Origin: Saprospiraceae bacterium
Lineage (GTDB): Bacteria; Bacteroidota; Bacteroidia; Chitinophagales; Saprospiraceae
DNA: 64,000 nucleotides
Reading direction: 5' to 3'
NCBI GenBank assembly: GCA_016718505.1
Contig: JADKDE010000002.1
Location: forward strand, 62,001 to 126,000
Under the pieces are notes generated by a model. That model saw nothing but the letters and a program-made list of their open reading frames with translations. It did no database searches and was not told where the DNA came from. Of this stretch, positions 17,067 through 26,191 are shown one piece after another (the first letter of the stretch is position 1; the number at the start of each line of letters is the position of its first letter). The position numbers and the translations under genes are program-made.

Positions 17067-18022
17067 CGCCATCACCAAGCATTTGGCATTTTATCGAAAA
17101 CCATCGCCGTGACGGGAATGCTTGCGTTTTGCTTTACGTTTTGAATTCCGTGGGTAGTAGTCCAGGGAGGCAAGGATTTTGTATGGCGGTCACAAGAGAT
17201 AGCCAGATGTACGGTTCTATCGGTGGCGGAATTATGGAACACAAATGGGTCGAATTTGCCAAAAAAATGATGGATGAAAATCAAGGTTTTAGCCTCGTAA
17301 GAGACCAAATACACCAAGACGGAATCCGCGACAATAGGAGCGGGATGATATGTTCTGGCGAGCAGAAAATTTTCATTCACCTCATCCAAGACTCGGACAT
17401 TCCAGCGATTCAAAGCATCGCTAAGTCCCTTGATGACAAGAGTACCACCTGTCTGAAATTAGATCCCAAGGGCCTACATATTGTCCCAGATTATAGCGGA
17501 GATATTCAGTATCTCGATTTTTTGGATGAATCCAATTGGTCTTACCACGGAGTTATAGGGCATAAGCCCATTGCCCACATCATAGGGGGAGGTCACTGTT
17601 CACTTGCGCTTTCTCAGTTGCTTGATTCTCTAGGGTTTAGAATTTATTTGTATGAAACCAGACCAGAATTGAATACGATTGCTGCGAATCATTTCATCCA
17701 CAAGCTGGAGATTTTACCCCAATATTCGAAGCTAGAAATCCCTTCGGATATCCATGCTTACGTGGTTATTATGACCTTTGGGTATCGAACCGACAAGGAG
17801 GCCATCCAAGCACTTACAAACAAAAAGTTCAAATATCTTGGCGTCCTCGGCAGCAAGAATAAAATGCAACAATTGCTCCAAGAGTTGGCGAGTCAAGGCG
17901 TTTCTTCATCGTTTTTGGACAGTATTTTCACCCCGATTGGATTGCCGATTAGGAGCCAGACCCCTATGGAGATTGCCGTCAGCATTGCAGCGCAAATGAT
18001 CCAGATTAAAAACAAAGATTAA
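17063..18022 (+). CDS. xdhC: XdhC-family molybdenum cofactor insertion factor
   Basis: A 320-residue cytosolic protein that binds sulfurated molybdenum cofactor and delivers it to XdhB. The N-terminal XdhC/CoxI domain shows NSVGSSPGRQGFCMAV and MYGSIGGGIMEH; the C-terminal Rossmann part has HIIGGGHCSLALSQLL around residue 170 and YLGVLGSKNKMQ near the end. ATG at 17063 overlaps the GNAT stop as ATGA and is preferred over an upstream in-frame TTG at 17018. Its presence supports a real Mo-enzyme role for the preceding xdhB. Confidence 0.9.
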   Translation: MTPSPSIWHFIENHRRDGNACVLLYVLNSVGSSPGRQGFCMAVTRDSQMYGSIGGGIMEHKWVEFAKKMMDENQGFSLVRDQIHQDGIRDNRSGMICSGEQKIFIHLIQDSDIPAIQSIAKSLDDKSTTCLKLDPKGLHIVPDYSGDIQYLDFLDESNWSYHGVIGHKPIAHIIGGGHCSLALSQLLDSLGFRIYLYETRPELNTIAANHFIHKLEILPQYSKLEIPSDIHAYVVIMTFGYRTDKEAIQALTNKKFKYLGVLGSKNKMQQLLQELASQGVSSSFLDSIFTPIGLPIRSQTPMEIAVSIAAQMIQIKNKD

Positions 18023-18034
18023 TTTAATGTATTT

Positions 18035-18170
18035 TTGGGCGTCCCCCTTTTCTCGCCTTGTAGTCGAGATAAGGGTCGCGCACTTCACGACTTCACTTCG
18101 TTTCGGTCTCGTTGCCTTTTAAGGGGCCAACGAGACGCTCCTTCGGAGCTCGTTACGGTCGCTGACGCAG
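18035..18170 (+). repeat. GGGCGT intergenic element (R5)
   Basis: Clear copy: TTGGGCGTCCCCC, stem CTCGCCTTG/GTCGAGA, GGGTCGCGCAC, CACGACTTCACTTCG, hairpin GGTCTCGTTG...CAACGAGAC, and close at GCTGACGC. Lies in the 250-base gap after xdhC. Confidence 0.75.
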
Positions 18171-18272
18171 CTAGGTAATTATAAATTTCGATGGAGAATG
18201 AATAAAACAGATTGCTTTGTTATTTCGTTTTGAATTTATTATGTCCTATTGCAAAAAAAATTCATACTTAAA

Positions 18273-19178
18273 ATGGCAAATGTCCTAATCACAGGAGGCT
18301 CAGGAGTTGTTGGAAAGCATCTTACATGTAAACTGCAAGATCTCGGCTATGCGGTATCTCATCTAAGCCGTATCTCTAATCCACAGGCTTCCGTTCCTAC
18401 ATATGGATGGGATATCGACCAAGGAGAGATCGATGAGCAGGCTTTTGAAAAGGTGGATTATATCATTCACCTAGCAGGGGCAAATATCGGTGAGAGCCGC
18501 TGGACAGACAAAAGGATGCAACTCATTAGGGATAGTCGTGTGAAATCCGCTAAATTAATTTTAAAAAAAATTGAGGAAAAAAATATTCCTATAAAAGCAT
18601 TCATAACAGCCTCAGCTATAGGATATTATGGTATGAAGATGACCGATAAAATATACAAAGAATCAGATGGGCCGGCTAACGATTCCCTTGGAAAAATATG
18701 TCAGCAGTGGGAGGCCGCGGCTGATGATTTTGCCAGTATCGGCATCCGAACGGTTAAAATCCGAACGGGAATCGTCTTGACGAAACAGGGTGGGGCACTG
18801 GATAAAATGCTCATACCCATACGCTTGGGTTTTGGCTCGCCAATAGGCAATGGTGAACAATTCATGCCTTGGATCCATATCGAAGATTTATGTGATATTT
18901 TTGCCAAAGCCATTGAAGAGCACAGGATGACTGGTGCTTATAATGCCGTTGCTCCTGATTTTATTCGCAATCGAGAATTTATCAAAACGATAACACAGGT
19001 CATGAAAAAACCTTTTTGGAATATCGGTGTCCCAGCTTTTTTACTGAAGATTATTTTTGGTGAAATGTCTCAAATCATCTTGAATGGGAGTAGAATTTCT
19101 TCTGAAAAAATTGTTCAGACTGGGTTTAAATTTCGATATACAAATCTTAAAAGTGCTCTAATAAATTTATTAAATTAA
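18273..19178 (+). CDS. TIGR01777-type NAD-dependent epimerase/oxidoreductase
   Basis: A 301-residue extended-SDR protein. The Rossmann start is VLITGGSGVVGKHL; IIHLAGANIGESRW around residue 70 and the C-terminal block KPFWNIGVPAFLLKIIFGEM (DUF1731) place it in the TIGR01777 / YfcH family. Its substrate is unknown. In Bacteroidota this family often sits near photolyase or other light/UV-related genes; here the next gene, five bases later, is a pyrimidine-dimer glycosylase, which fits that pattern. ATG at 18273 is preferred to a TTG at 18249. Confidence 0.88.
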   Translation: MANVLITGGSGVVGKHLTCKLQDLGYAVSHLSRISNPQASVPTYGWDIDQGEIDEQAFEKVDYIIHLAGANIGESRWTDKRMQLIRDSRVKSAKLILKKIEEKNIPIKAFITASAIGYYGMKMTDKIYKESDGPANDSLGKICQQWEAAADDFASIGIRTVKIRTGIVLTKQGGALDKMLIPIRLGFGSPIGNGEQFMPWIHIEDLCDIFAKAIEEHRMTGAYNAVAPDFIRNREFIKTITQVMKKPFWNIGVPAFLLKIIFGEMSQIILNGSRISSEKIVQTGFKFRYTNLKSALINLLN

Positions 19179-19183
19179 TCCTT

Positions 19184-19612
19184 ATGCGTATTTGGTCTCT
19201 ACATCCAAAATATCTCGATACCAAAGGTCTAGTAGCCTTGTGGCGTGAGACACTCCTTGCAAAACACGTTTTGGAGGGAAGAACAAAGGGCTATAGAAAT
19301 CATCCCCAGCTCGATCGATTTAAAAAAGCCCAGAACCCCCTAGAATTGATCAATCAATACTTGAGCGAAGTATATCATGAAGCCATCGCAAGAAATTACA
19401 AATTCGACAAAGAAAAAATAGATTGGTCCTTCAAGAAAAGTAAGATTCCTGTAACCGATGGTCAAATGAGGTACGAGGTTTCTCACTTGATGCAAAAACT
19501 TGAAGCGAGGGATATGGATAAATTTCAAGCACTAACATCGTTTGAGAAGTTTGAGCCACATCCCATTTTTGACATAGTTCCTGGAGAGATCGAAGGCTGG
19601 GAAATTTTGTGA
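19184..19612 (+). CDS. Pyrimidine dimer DNA glycosylase / endonuclease V family
   Basis: A 142-residue protein matching the Pyr_excise family (T4 endonuclease V-like): MRIWSLHPKYLDTKGLVALW, then GRTKGYRNHPQLDRF. Members cleave the glycosidic bond of cyclobutane pyrimidine dimers and nick the abasic site, starting repair of UV damage. Full-length for the family, cytosolic. Five bases downstream of the TIGR01777 gene and surely co-transcribed, suggesting a small UV-response unit. Confidence 0.88.
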   Translation: MRIWSLHPKYLDTKGLVALWRETLLAKHVLEGRTKGYRNHPQLDRFKKAQNPLELINQYLSEVYHEAIARNYKFDKEKIDWSFKKSKIPVTDGQMRYEVSHLMQKLEARDMDKFQALTSFEKFEPHPIFDIVPGEIEGWEIL

Positions 19613-19816
19613 TGAAGTTTCGTTGTTAAGTAGAGTTTTAGTATCAAATTAAAGGCAAAATGTCAATAAATTTCAATTAAAGGATCGATTTCTCTCTACA
19701 ATAAAGGGCATTCTATAATCGCTTTCGCCAGCATAAAATACCCTCAAAATTGCTTCTTGATTTATAAGTAATTTTCTCCAAGCCAAGGTCTTAATCAAAT
19801 TGGCTTTGAAGAATTT

Positions 19817-21202
19817 TTAATGCTTGTTTTGTATGTCAAATGCGATTCCAGCAGAGATGATTGGGGTGGCTTTGATAAACTGACCCGGTACGAATCCTGT
19901 ACTTTTGTACCCTAGATTTCCCGTAAGATACATTGGCACATTACCATTTAAGAGTTTGTAATCAATGTTGACCTGTGCCATCAAACCTTTGCCTCCTTTG
20001 GTTTCGGTGGTGCCTGGAGACTCTCCTGTAGCGAGTTCTTTTCCGAACTGTATTTTGGGCTGGTCGAAATAGTCTAGCGAGCCACCGATAACCAACTGGT
20101 CTGTTTCTATCAAATTGAGCACCTTTATCCCATAGCCTGAAAATTTGTCGCCATATCCATTGGATCCTCGCCTTACATTCAATATATAATTTCGTTTATG
20201 CCAACTAACGCTCAGTTGACCAAAATATTCAATGCCAAATGGACTTAAATAGGCACCTACACTTGGTATAAAGCTGAAACGATCATTACCTATTTTCTTA
20301 TATTTTGATACAGGCTCACCTTTGATTACATATTTCCACAAAACATTGTAAACTGAAATATAAAAATTTGGGTCACCCAATACATTGATATAACCTGATC
20401 TAAAGATATCTTCTGGCAAAAACTTGAAATTTTCTTTTTGATATTTTATCAGATTATTGTTATTTTCTGGTTTGAACAAACTATCCGGGATGGCGACGTG
20501 TCGAGCATAAACAAAATTTAAATAATAGCTTACATCATCGGATGCCCCATAGTCAGAGGCGACGGCATACCTCCAAAAGTCCCAATGGCTCATGAGGTTT
20601 TGAATCGATTGATAAAAGTGCATTCGGCCAGAAGACAAGACGCTATTCGTTATATTTTGGCGAAGCACATTATCCGCATTCAAACCAGATGAGACATTGA
20701 CTGCCAAATCAGAATATGAATAGGAATAATTTGGCTTGCTTTCAAAGGCAACAAAAGCAGTGGCATCAAATACCTGGGTCTTGGGTTTGGTTAGATAATG
20801 AAAACTCTTGCCATAGTATCTAAAAGGAATTGATATTTCTTTGATGTTTTGATTGGTTTCGAGTGAGGTGGCTGCGTGCCCATTGATCTCATGATTGATG
20901 ATCCTAAAATTATTAGCCAAGGGATAATCTAAAAGACCGACCTTTGCCAATCTTAAAAATACTTTTCCGATCTTTCCCAACCCAGTACTTTGTTTTTCAC
21001 CTTTGTTGTTCAACCAATCCCAATAGTCACCTTTTCCTCGCCCGATGGCATATTCTAAGGAAAGCAAAACATTAGTCATAATCTCTTGCCGGAACTTGGT
21101 GTCAAATTGGACGCTGATTAAGTCCCTTTTATTAATTTCTTGCGCTTCGACAAGAGTTAAATTTGTAACAAAAAAAATATACAATAATGTGAAAATTCTC
21201 AT
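19817..21202 (-). CDS. Unknown secreted, barrel-like protein with NHEINGH motif
   Basis: A 461-residue protein I cannot name. Residues 1-20 look like a signal peptide ending at VEAQ. Around residue 105 there is NHEINGHAATS, a His-Glu-x3-His arrangement unlike the normal HExxH spacing. The middle (residues 130-290) is rich in Tyr, Ser and Asn; the last ~150 residues alternate hydrophobic and polar residues in strands (e.g. VGAYLSPFGIEYFGQLSVSW), and end in FDIQNKH, suggesting an outer-membrane beta-barrel or a barrel-associated domain. Monocistronic, with a -7 box candidate at 21250-21257 and a palindrome at 21316-21329. Metal binding is only a possibility. Confidence 0.65.
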   Translation of the reverse strand: MRIFTLLYIFFVTNLTLVEAQEINKRDLISVQFDTKFRQEIMTNVLLSLEYAIGRGKGDYWDWLNNKGEKQSTGLGKIGKVFLRLAKVGLLDYPLANNFRIINHEINGHAATSLETNQNIKEISIPFRYYGKSFHYLTKPKTQVFDATAFVAFESKPNYSYSYSDLAVNVSSGLNADNVLRQNITNSVLSSGRMHFYQSIQNLMSHWDFWRYAVASDYGASDDVSYYLNFVYARHVAIPDSLFKPENNNNLIKYQKENFKFLPEDIFRSGYINVLGDPNFYISVYNVLWKYVIKGEPVSKYKKIGNDRFSFIPSVGAYLSPFGIEYFGQLSVSWHKRNYILNVRRGSNGYGDKFSGYGIKVLNLIETDQLVIGGSLDYFDQPKIQFGKELATGESPGTTETKGGKGLMAQVNIDYKLLNGNVPMYLTGNLGYKSTGFVPGQFIKATPIISAGIAFDIQNKH

Positions 21203-21249
21203 GGCCGTGAGTAATAAAATTTTTTAAATATATTTAAATCTACCTTATG

Positions 21250-21257
21250 CAAAATTA
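21250..21257 (-). promoter_or_regulatory. Possible -7 box (TAATTTTG) for the barrel-like gene
   Basis: Plus strand CAAAATTA is TAATTTTG on the minus strand, 48 bases upstream of the ATG at 21202. Confidence 0.45.
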
Positions 21258-21315
21258 GAGTTTCTAACTAATCAATCCCTAGATTTTATCAAATTGGGGC
21301 GCAAGATAAATAAAA

Positions 21316-21329
21316 GTTTACATGTAAAC
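21316..21329. promoter_or_regulatory. Perfect 14-base palindrome, operator candidate
   Basis: GTTTACATGTAAAC equals its own reverse complement. It lies about 60 bases upstream of the minus-strand -7 box, where an activator or repressor dimer could bind. No regulator gene is adjacent. Confidence 0.4.
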
Positions 21330-21519
21330 AATAAACATGGTTCATTCCTCGGAAAGTATTTATTAAATAATATTTATTACTATATATAATTTGTAGATAA
21401 ATAGCTATTTATGATTCATTTGAAAGAATTAAATGACTATGAAAATTACGATTACTTAACGTAAATCATTGCCATTTTTATTTAAAATCGATCTAGTAAA
21501 CATTGAAATAGAATAGTTA

Positions 21520-23115
21520 TTAAAACTTATCTGCTGTGGCTTTTTTACAGTCTCTTTTCCATTTTTCAGGGATGGTTTCTTCTTGTAAAAGACACCCTGC
21601 TTTTAATTCAGGAAAAGTTTCACGAAAAGTTTCAATTTTATTGGCATTGATTCGGCGACAAACCACCCATCTATTTACTTCATCTGGGTGCTTAAGGCCA
21701 CTGGCTGCGATCAATTCTAAGGCATTTTTAATCGTTTCCCGATGATATCTGTTTACTCTTTGTGATTTGGAATTTACATCCAGTCCCTTATATAAATCTG
21801 GATTTTGGGTTGCTATGCCAGTGGGACAGGTGTTTTTATTGCATTCCAATGCTTGGATACATCCCAATGCAAACATCATACCCCTAGCGGAATTGCATAC
21901 ATCAGCTCCAATCGAAAGCGCACGGACAATATCGAAACCTGAAATAACTTTGCCGCTAGCAATTATTTTTATATGCTGCTTTAGATCAAATCCCTTCAGT
22001 GTGTCGTGTACAAAAGCCAAAGCATCCCGAAGGGGCATCCCCACGTGATCACTAAATTCTGGAGGTGCAGCACCTGTGCCTCCCTCTCCTCCATCCACTG
22101 TTATGAAATCCAAATAGGTTTGTTCCTCTATCATGGCTTTGCACAGTGAAATAAATTCATATTTTCGGCCTAAACAAAGTTTAATTCCAATGGGCTTTCC
22201 ACCAGATTTTTCTCGTAATAATCGTACAAATTGCATAAGTTCTCTTGGAGTTGAAAATGCGCTATGCGTCGGCGGTGATAAGATGTCCTGATCCTTCGAA
22301 ACCAAGCGGATGGCTGCTATCTCATCTGTTACTTTTGCTTTGGGCAATATGCCTCCATGCCCAGGTTTTGCTCCTTGAGAAAATTTTATTTCAATCATTT
22401 TTACATTCGGAAGCGTCGCTCTTTTTTCAAATTCCACTTCACTAAATTTTCCTTCGGGAGTTCTACAACTGAAATACCCCGTACCAATATTCCAAACCAC
22501 ATCACCTCCCATTTGTAAGTGATAAGGAGACAATCCGCCTTCCCCCGTATTGTGGTAAAAACCGCCCAATTTTGCGCCTTCATTGAGCGCTAGAATTGCT
22601 GTCTTACTGAGTGAACCAAAACTCATTGCACTGATATTGAACATACTGGCCATATAGGGTTTTGTACATTGACTAGAGCCTATTTTTATTCGAGGATTTT
22701 CTTCGAGTTGATCAAAATGAACGGCTTTCATACTGTGATTTACGAATTCGTAGCCTGGGTCATAAACATCCAATTGGGTGCCAAACGGTTGGGTGTCTGT
22801 TTCATCTTTGCTGCGTTGATATACCACGGAGCGCTGTAATCGATTAAATGGTGTCCCATTGGTATCACTTTCTATAAAATATTGATAAATCTTAGGACGC
22901 ATTACTTCCATGAAATATCGCAATCGACCCAGGACCGGAAAATTGCTCTTAATAGCGTGTTTTTTTTGTAAAACATCGGCTATACCCATCCAAAGGACGG
23001 GGACAATAAGTATTCCTAGCCACAGAAAATGCAAATTGACAAAGATGAGGATAAGCCAAATTACTAGCACAAAAATTGATATTACATAAAATTGTTTTCT
23101 CATGCCTATTTTCAT
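21520..23115 (-). CDS. FMN-binding glutamate synthase domain protein
   Basis: A 531-residue protein: two N-terminal membrane segments (about residues 8-45), then a stand-alone glutamate synthase FMN/alpha domain. Marks include MSFGSLSKTAILALNEGAKLGG, GEGGLSPYH, KFSQGAKPGHGG, the TVDGGEGGTGAAP loop around residue 345 and CIQALECNKNTCPTGIA with the three cysteines that hold a 3Fe-4S cluster. The amidotransferase domain of GltB is missing, so it probably does not make glutamate from glutamine alone; the physiological substrate of these membrane-anchored forms is unknown. Full-length for its subfamily, monocistronic. Confidence 0.88.
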   Translation of the reverse strand: MKIGMRKQFYVISIFVLVIWLILIFVNLHFLWLGILIVPVLWMGIADVLQKKHAIKSNFPVLGRLRYFMEVMRPKIYQYFIESDTNGTPFNRLQRSVVYQRSKDETDTQPFGTQLDVYDPGYEFVNHSMKAVHFDQLEENPRIKIGSSQCTKPYMASMFNISAMSFGSLSKTAILALNEGAKLGGFYHNTGEGGLSPYHLQMGGDVVWNIGTGYFSCRTPEGKFSEVEFEKRATLPNVKMIEIKFSQGAKPGHGGILPKAKVTDEIAAIRLVSKDQDILSPPTHSAFSTPRELMQFVRLLREKSGGKPIGIKLCLGRKYEFISLCKAMIEEQTYLDFITVDGGEGGTGAAPPEFSDHVGMPLRDALAFVHDTLKGFDLKQHIKIIASGKVISGFDIVRALSIGADVCNSARGMMFALGCIQALECNKNTCPTGIATQNPDLYKGLDVNSKSQRVNRYHRETIKNALELIAASGLKHPDEVNRWVVCRRINANKIETFRETFPELKAGCLLQEETIPEKWKRDCKKATADKF

Positions 23116-23366
23116 TTATGTTTTAAAAATGCTTAAATATAAAGGTGTCAGGTCCATCAAATTTTTCTGTTTTTGATAAAAGAAAAAATTTGATATGGCA
23201 CATTTACTAATCTACTTCTTTTTTTATTCGTAACAAAACCTTTGCAGGTAAGTTCGAAGCGTTAGCCTTATTTAGATAGTGATTCTTCAGAAACCCTATT
23301 ATTGTCAGATTCTAATTCCCGAGTTAGATTTTAAACCATTTAAATTGTAGTTTTACAGGAAAAAAA

Positions 23367-24424
23367 ATGAACACATATCCAGTTAAAGCATTTGGGACAG
23401 AAGCTCCTACCGCCGATTTAAAACCTATCCAAATCAATAGGAGAGAGGTAACTCCTCGCGATATTGAAATCGAAATTTTATACTGTGGAGTGTGTCACTC
23501 AGATCTCCATACGGCTCGGAATGACTGGGGTGGAACCAAGTATCCATCTGTTCCTGGACATGAGATTGTAGGAAAAGTCACTAGGGTGGGCAGCGATGTA
23601 ACCAAGCTAAAAGTTGGAGATACTGCTGCGGTGGGCTGCTTGGTAGATTCATGTAGGACGTGTGGTTTATGCCATGATGATTTAGAACAATATTGCGAAA
23701 ATGGATTCGTCGGCACCTACAACGGAAAGGATAAGCACCTTCACACACATACTTTTGGCGGATATTCAGAGAAGATCGTCGTTGATGAGCATTTCGTCTT
23801 GAAAGTGCCTTCAAATCTAGACTTGGCTGCTGTGGCACCATTGCTCTGCGCCGGTATTACGACATGGTCACCGCTACGACATTGGAAAGTCGGATCTCAT
23901 TCGAAGGTAGCTGTAGTGGGCTTAGGAGGACTTGGACATATGGCCATTAAATTGGCTAAAGGTCTGGGTGCTCACGTCACGCTTTTTCTAGATCGGCTGA
24001 TAAAGAAAAAGATGCCTTGCAATTGGGAGCCGATAGAGTTGTTTTATCAACAGTAACTAGTGAAATGGATTTGGCAAAAGGAAAATTTGATTTAATCATA
24101 GATACCGTACCTTATGTTCATGATTTGAACCCATATCTTTCGACTCTTAAAGCCAGTGGTACCCTTGTTCTGGTTGGATATTTAGGCCCTTTGGAGCCAA
24201 CCCTTAATACAGCGCAGATGGTCGTTGGGCGAAAAGCCATTTCTGGATCATTAATCGGAGGCATAGCTGAGACGCAGGAGATGCTTGACTTTTGTGGTAA
24301 AAATAATATCGTTTCGGAAATAGAAATAATAAAGATGCAAGATATAAATGAAGCCTATGAACGAATGTTGAAGAGTGACGTAAGATACCGTTTTGTGATT
24401 GATTTGGCCAGTTTGAAAGACTAA
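23367..24424 (+). CDS. Zinc alcohol dehydrogenase, CAD type (frame break)
   Basis: A ~352-residue medium-chain dehydrogenase close to the cinnamyl-alcohol / YahK branch. Catalytic zinc ligands are in CGVCHSDLH and PGHEIVG; the structural zinc set lies in CRTCGLCHDDLEQYC; the cofactor loop is VGLGGLGHMA. The frame breaks at the T run 23983-23987: adding one T joins VTLFSRSADKEKDALQLGAD perfectly. Likely reduces aldehydes with NADPH. Single gene. The break is best seen as a missed base; a real pseudogene cannot be excluded. Confidence 0.88.
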
Positions 24425-24472
24425 GAAAAATCACCAACTTTTTGCTGATTTTTGATGAATTAAAATTTAATT

Positions 24473-25045
24473 ATGGATAAAAACCGACTTGAGGCTTTTT
24501 CGGATGGGATATTAGCCATAATCATAACAATAATGGTTCTTGATTTGAAGGTTCCAGCCAATCCGACTTGGCAAAATTATGTCGAAGAATACCCAGTCTT
24601 TATTAGCTATGCACTGAGCTTCGTACTAGTAGGGCTCTATTGGAGCACCCACCATCACTTGTTTCATGGTGTTCAAAAAGTGGACAATAAAGTCTTGTGG
24701 ATGAATATGTTTGCACTATTTTGGCAGTCGCTTATTCCATTCGCTACGGCTACTATGGGTTCTAGCAAATTTGCGAGTTTGACGGTCATGGTCTATGCCC
24801 TCGTTCTGGTTTTCTGCACTTTATCACATATGCTTTTGGTTAATTCGTTGATCAAATTACATGGTCTTCATTCGAATTTCTCAACCGATGTAAATCGAGA
24901 TCGCAATAAAGGCAACCTGACTTTGGCAATAAATTTGATTGCGATTTTTGTCGCTTATATGGATTTTCCTCGAATAGCATTTTTGATTATAGTATTAACT
25001 GCCCTCAAGTGGTTTGTCCCTAATAGGATAATGGACAAAATCTAA
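24473..25045 (+). CDS. TMEM175-family (DUF1211) potassium channel
   Basis: A 190-residue six-helix membrane protein. RLEAFSDGILAIIITIMVLD at the N-terminus is the FSD filter motif of the TMEM175 family; the central TH-HHLFH (residues 60-70) is also typical. Bacterial members form tetrameric, weakly K+-selective channels. Follows the alcohol dehydrogenase by 48 bases and is convergent with a small lipoprotein gene. Confidence 0.9.
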   Translation: MDKNRLEAFSDGILAIIITIMVLDLKVPANPTWQNYVEEYPVFISYALSFVLVGLYWSTHHHLFHGVQKVDNKVLWMNMFALFWQSLIPFATATMGSSKFASLTVMVYALVLVFCTLSHMLLVNSLIKLHGLHSNFSTDVNRDRNKGNLTLAINLIAIFVAYMDFPRIAFLIIVLTALKWFVPNRIMDKI

Positions 25046-25060
25046 TAAATATGGGCTGAA

Positions 25061-25450
25061 TCATATCTTTCTAAATCGCATGGCGCAAGCTTCAATGCAT
25101 GGAAATCTGAGAACTAAAGTATTGCCATCAAGTTCATACTGAATCTTCCAAGATGTACAATCATCTCCTACGATATACTTTTCAATATCCGAGTAAGTTC
25201 CATGTGTAGGGCCATCCGCATCTGAACTCATTGTACATAATTTTCCATTGGAACTGACATGTCCTCCTGAAGCGAAAGTTATCGTTTTTGCGCTTGTTAC
25301 CGGTTGCCAAGTACCACTTCCGTCTCCTGGATCCCTTATAGCTTCTATTAGCTGCCAAGTACCAATTATACCAGTATTGCAAATTTCTTCTTTTTTCTTG
25401 CATGAAAAGCAAAGTGTCAAAAGCAAAGTCAATAAAAAGATATTTTTCAT
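25061..25450 (-). CDS. Small lipocalin-like lipoprotein
   Basis: A 129-residue lipoprotein with lipobox LCFSC (Cys at residue 16). After the Cys the sequence CNTGIIGTWQLIEAIRDPGDG, FASGGHVSSNG and WKIQYELDGNTLVLRFPC follows the pattern of Bacteroidota lipocalin-like/META-type small lipoproteins: a GxWxL opening and a C-terminal IxLxGNxLxLxxP. Several cysteines suggest disulfides. Ligand and role unknown. Confidence 0.75.
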   Translation of the reverse strand: MKNIFLLTLLLTLCFSCKKKEEICNTGIIGTWQLIEAIRDPGDGSGTWQPVTSAKTITFASGGHVSSNGKLCTMSSDADGPTHGTYSDIEKYIVGDDCTSWKIQYELDGNTLVLRFPCIEACAMRFRKI

Positions 25451-25641
25451 AATTCAAAGTTTTATTATATCCTTAATGACACTGTGTTTGAAAGATTAGT
25501 TGGTAAGATTTAGAAATTTTTTGTCTAAAATTAGATGTATAAAATGGAATTTGAAATTGTGCTCAACACGTCAATCAACTTAATAGCCGCATCTCTACGG
25601 ACTTTGAACTAAATAGATCTGTTTTTAGTTGAATTAGCATT

Positions 25642-26142
25642 ATGAATAGTAAAGTATATTGGATTTTATTTTTGGTGGCTATCGTGATTGCTGTTGTAAT
25701 CAGATACAAATACGTTAGCCCTGATGTTTCTAATGAAGAAATCGCCCCAGACTTTGAATACGTAGATTTGGATGGGAAGGCATGCAGATTTTCCGATAAC
25801 AAAGGCTCGTGGATATTATTGGACTTTTGGGGATCGTGGTGTGGACCATGTCGCGCTGAAACCTCTGATGTTGTTTCTTTATATGATAATTTAAAGAACG
25901 AGAATTTTAAAATTGTGAGCATTGGCATCGAATCGTCGGAGCCGAGATGGAAAGCTGCTATAAAACATGATGGGATGGAATGGAAAGATCATTTTTGTGA
26001 TTTCCAGATGTTTGAATCGCCGATCGCCAAGCAATATGGAATCCGAAGTATTCCCGCAAAAATTTTGATAAACCCCGATGGAAAAATTCAAGAAGTTAAT
26101 CCGTCTTTCGAGCAAATCAAGAGTCTGGTACGGGGTAAATAG
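25642..26142 (+). CDS. TlpA-like membrane-anchored thioredoxin
   Basis: A 166-residue periplasm-facing redox protein: N-terminal membrane anchor (residues 5-21), then an AhpC/TSA-thioredoxin fold with LLDFWGSWCGPCRAE, C67 and C70 forming the CxxC site, and SIPAKILINPDGKI carrying the cis-proline loop. TlpA/ResA proteins reduce disulfides during cytochrome maturation or protein folding. No cytochrome genes are nearby. Ends 50 bases before a convergent peptidase gene with a shared terminator. Confidence 0.9.
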   Translation: MNSKVYWILFLVAIVIAVVIRYKYVSPDVSNEEIAPDFEYVDLDGKACRFSDNKGSWILLDFWGSWCGPCRAETSDVVSLYDNLKNENFKIVSIGIESSEPRWKAAIKHDGMEWKDHFCDFQMFESPIAKQYGIRSIPAKILINPDGKIQEVNPSFEQIKSLVRGK

Positions 26143-26146
26143 ACAA

Positions 26147-26180
26147 AAAAGCCCTCAATTTGTAACGATTGAGGGCTTTT
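26147..26180. terminator. Bidirectional rho-independent terminator
   Basis: Arms AAAAGCCCTCAAT (26147-26159) and ATTGAGGGCTTTT (26168-26180) are perfect inverted copies around an 8-base loop. A/T runs on both flanks serve the TlpA-like gene (+) and the M43 gene (-). Confidence 0.9.
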
Positions 26181-26191
26181 AAATTTTGTAA

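Larger units (their letters stand above)
21203..21519. other. AT-rich gap with promoter and palindrome
   Basis: The 317-base gap between the unknown barrel-like gene and the 3' end of the FMN-glutamate synthase gene. It contains a minus-strand -7 box candidate (21250-21257) and a perfect 14-base palindrome (21316-21329). No ORF, no GGGCGT element. Confidence 0.6.
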
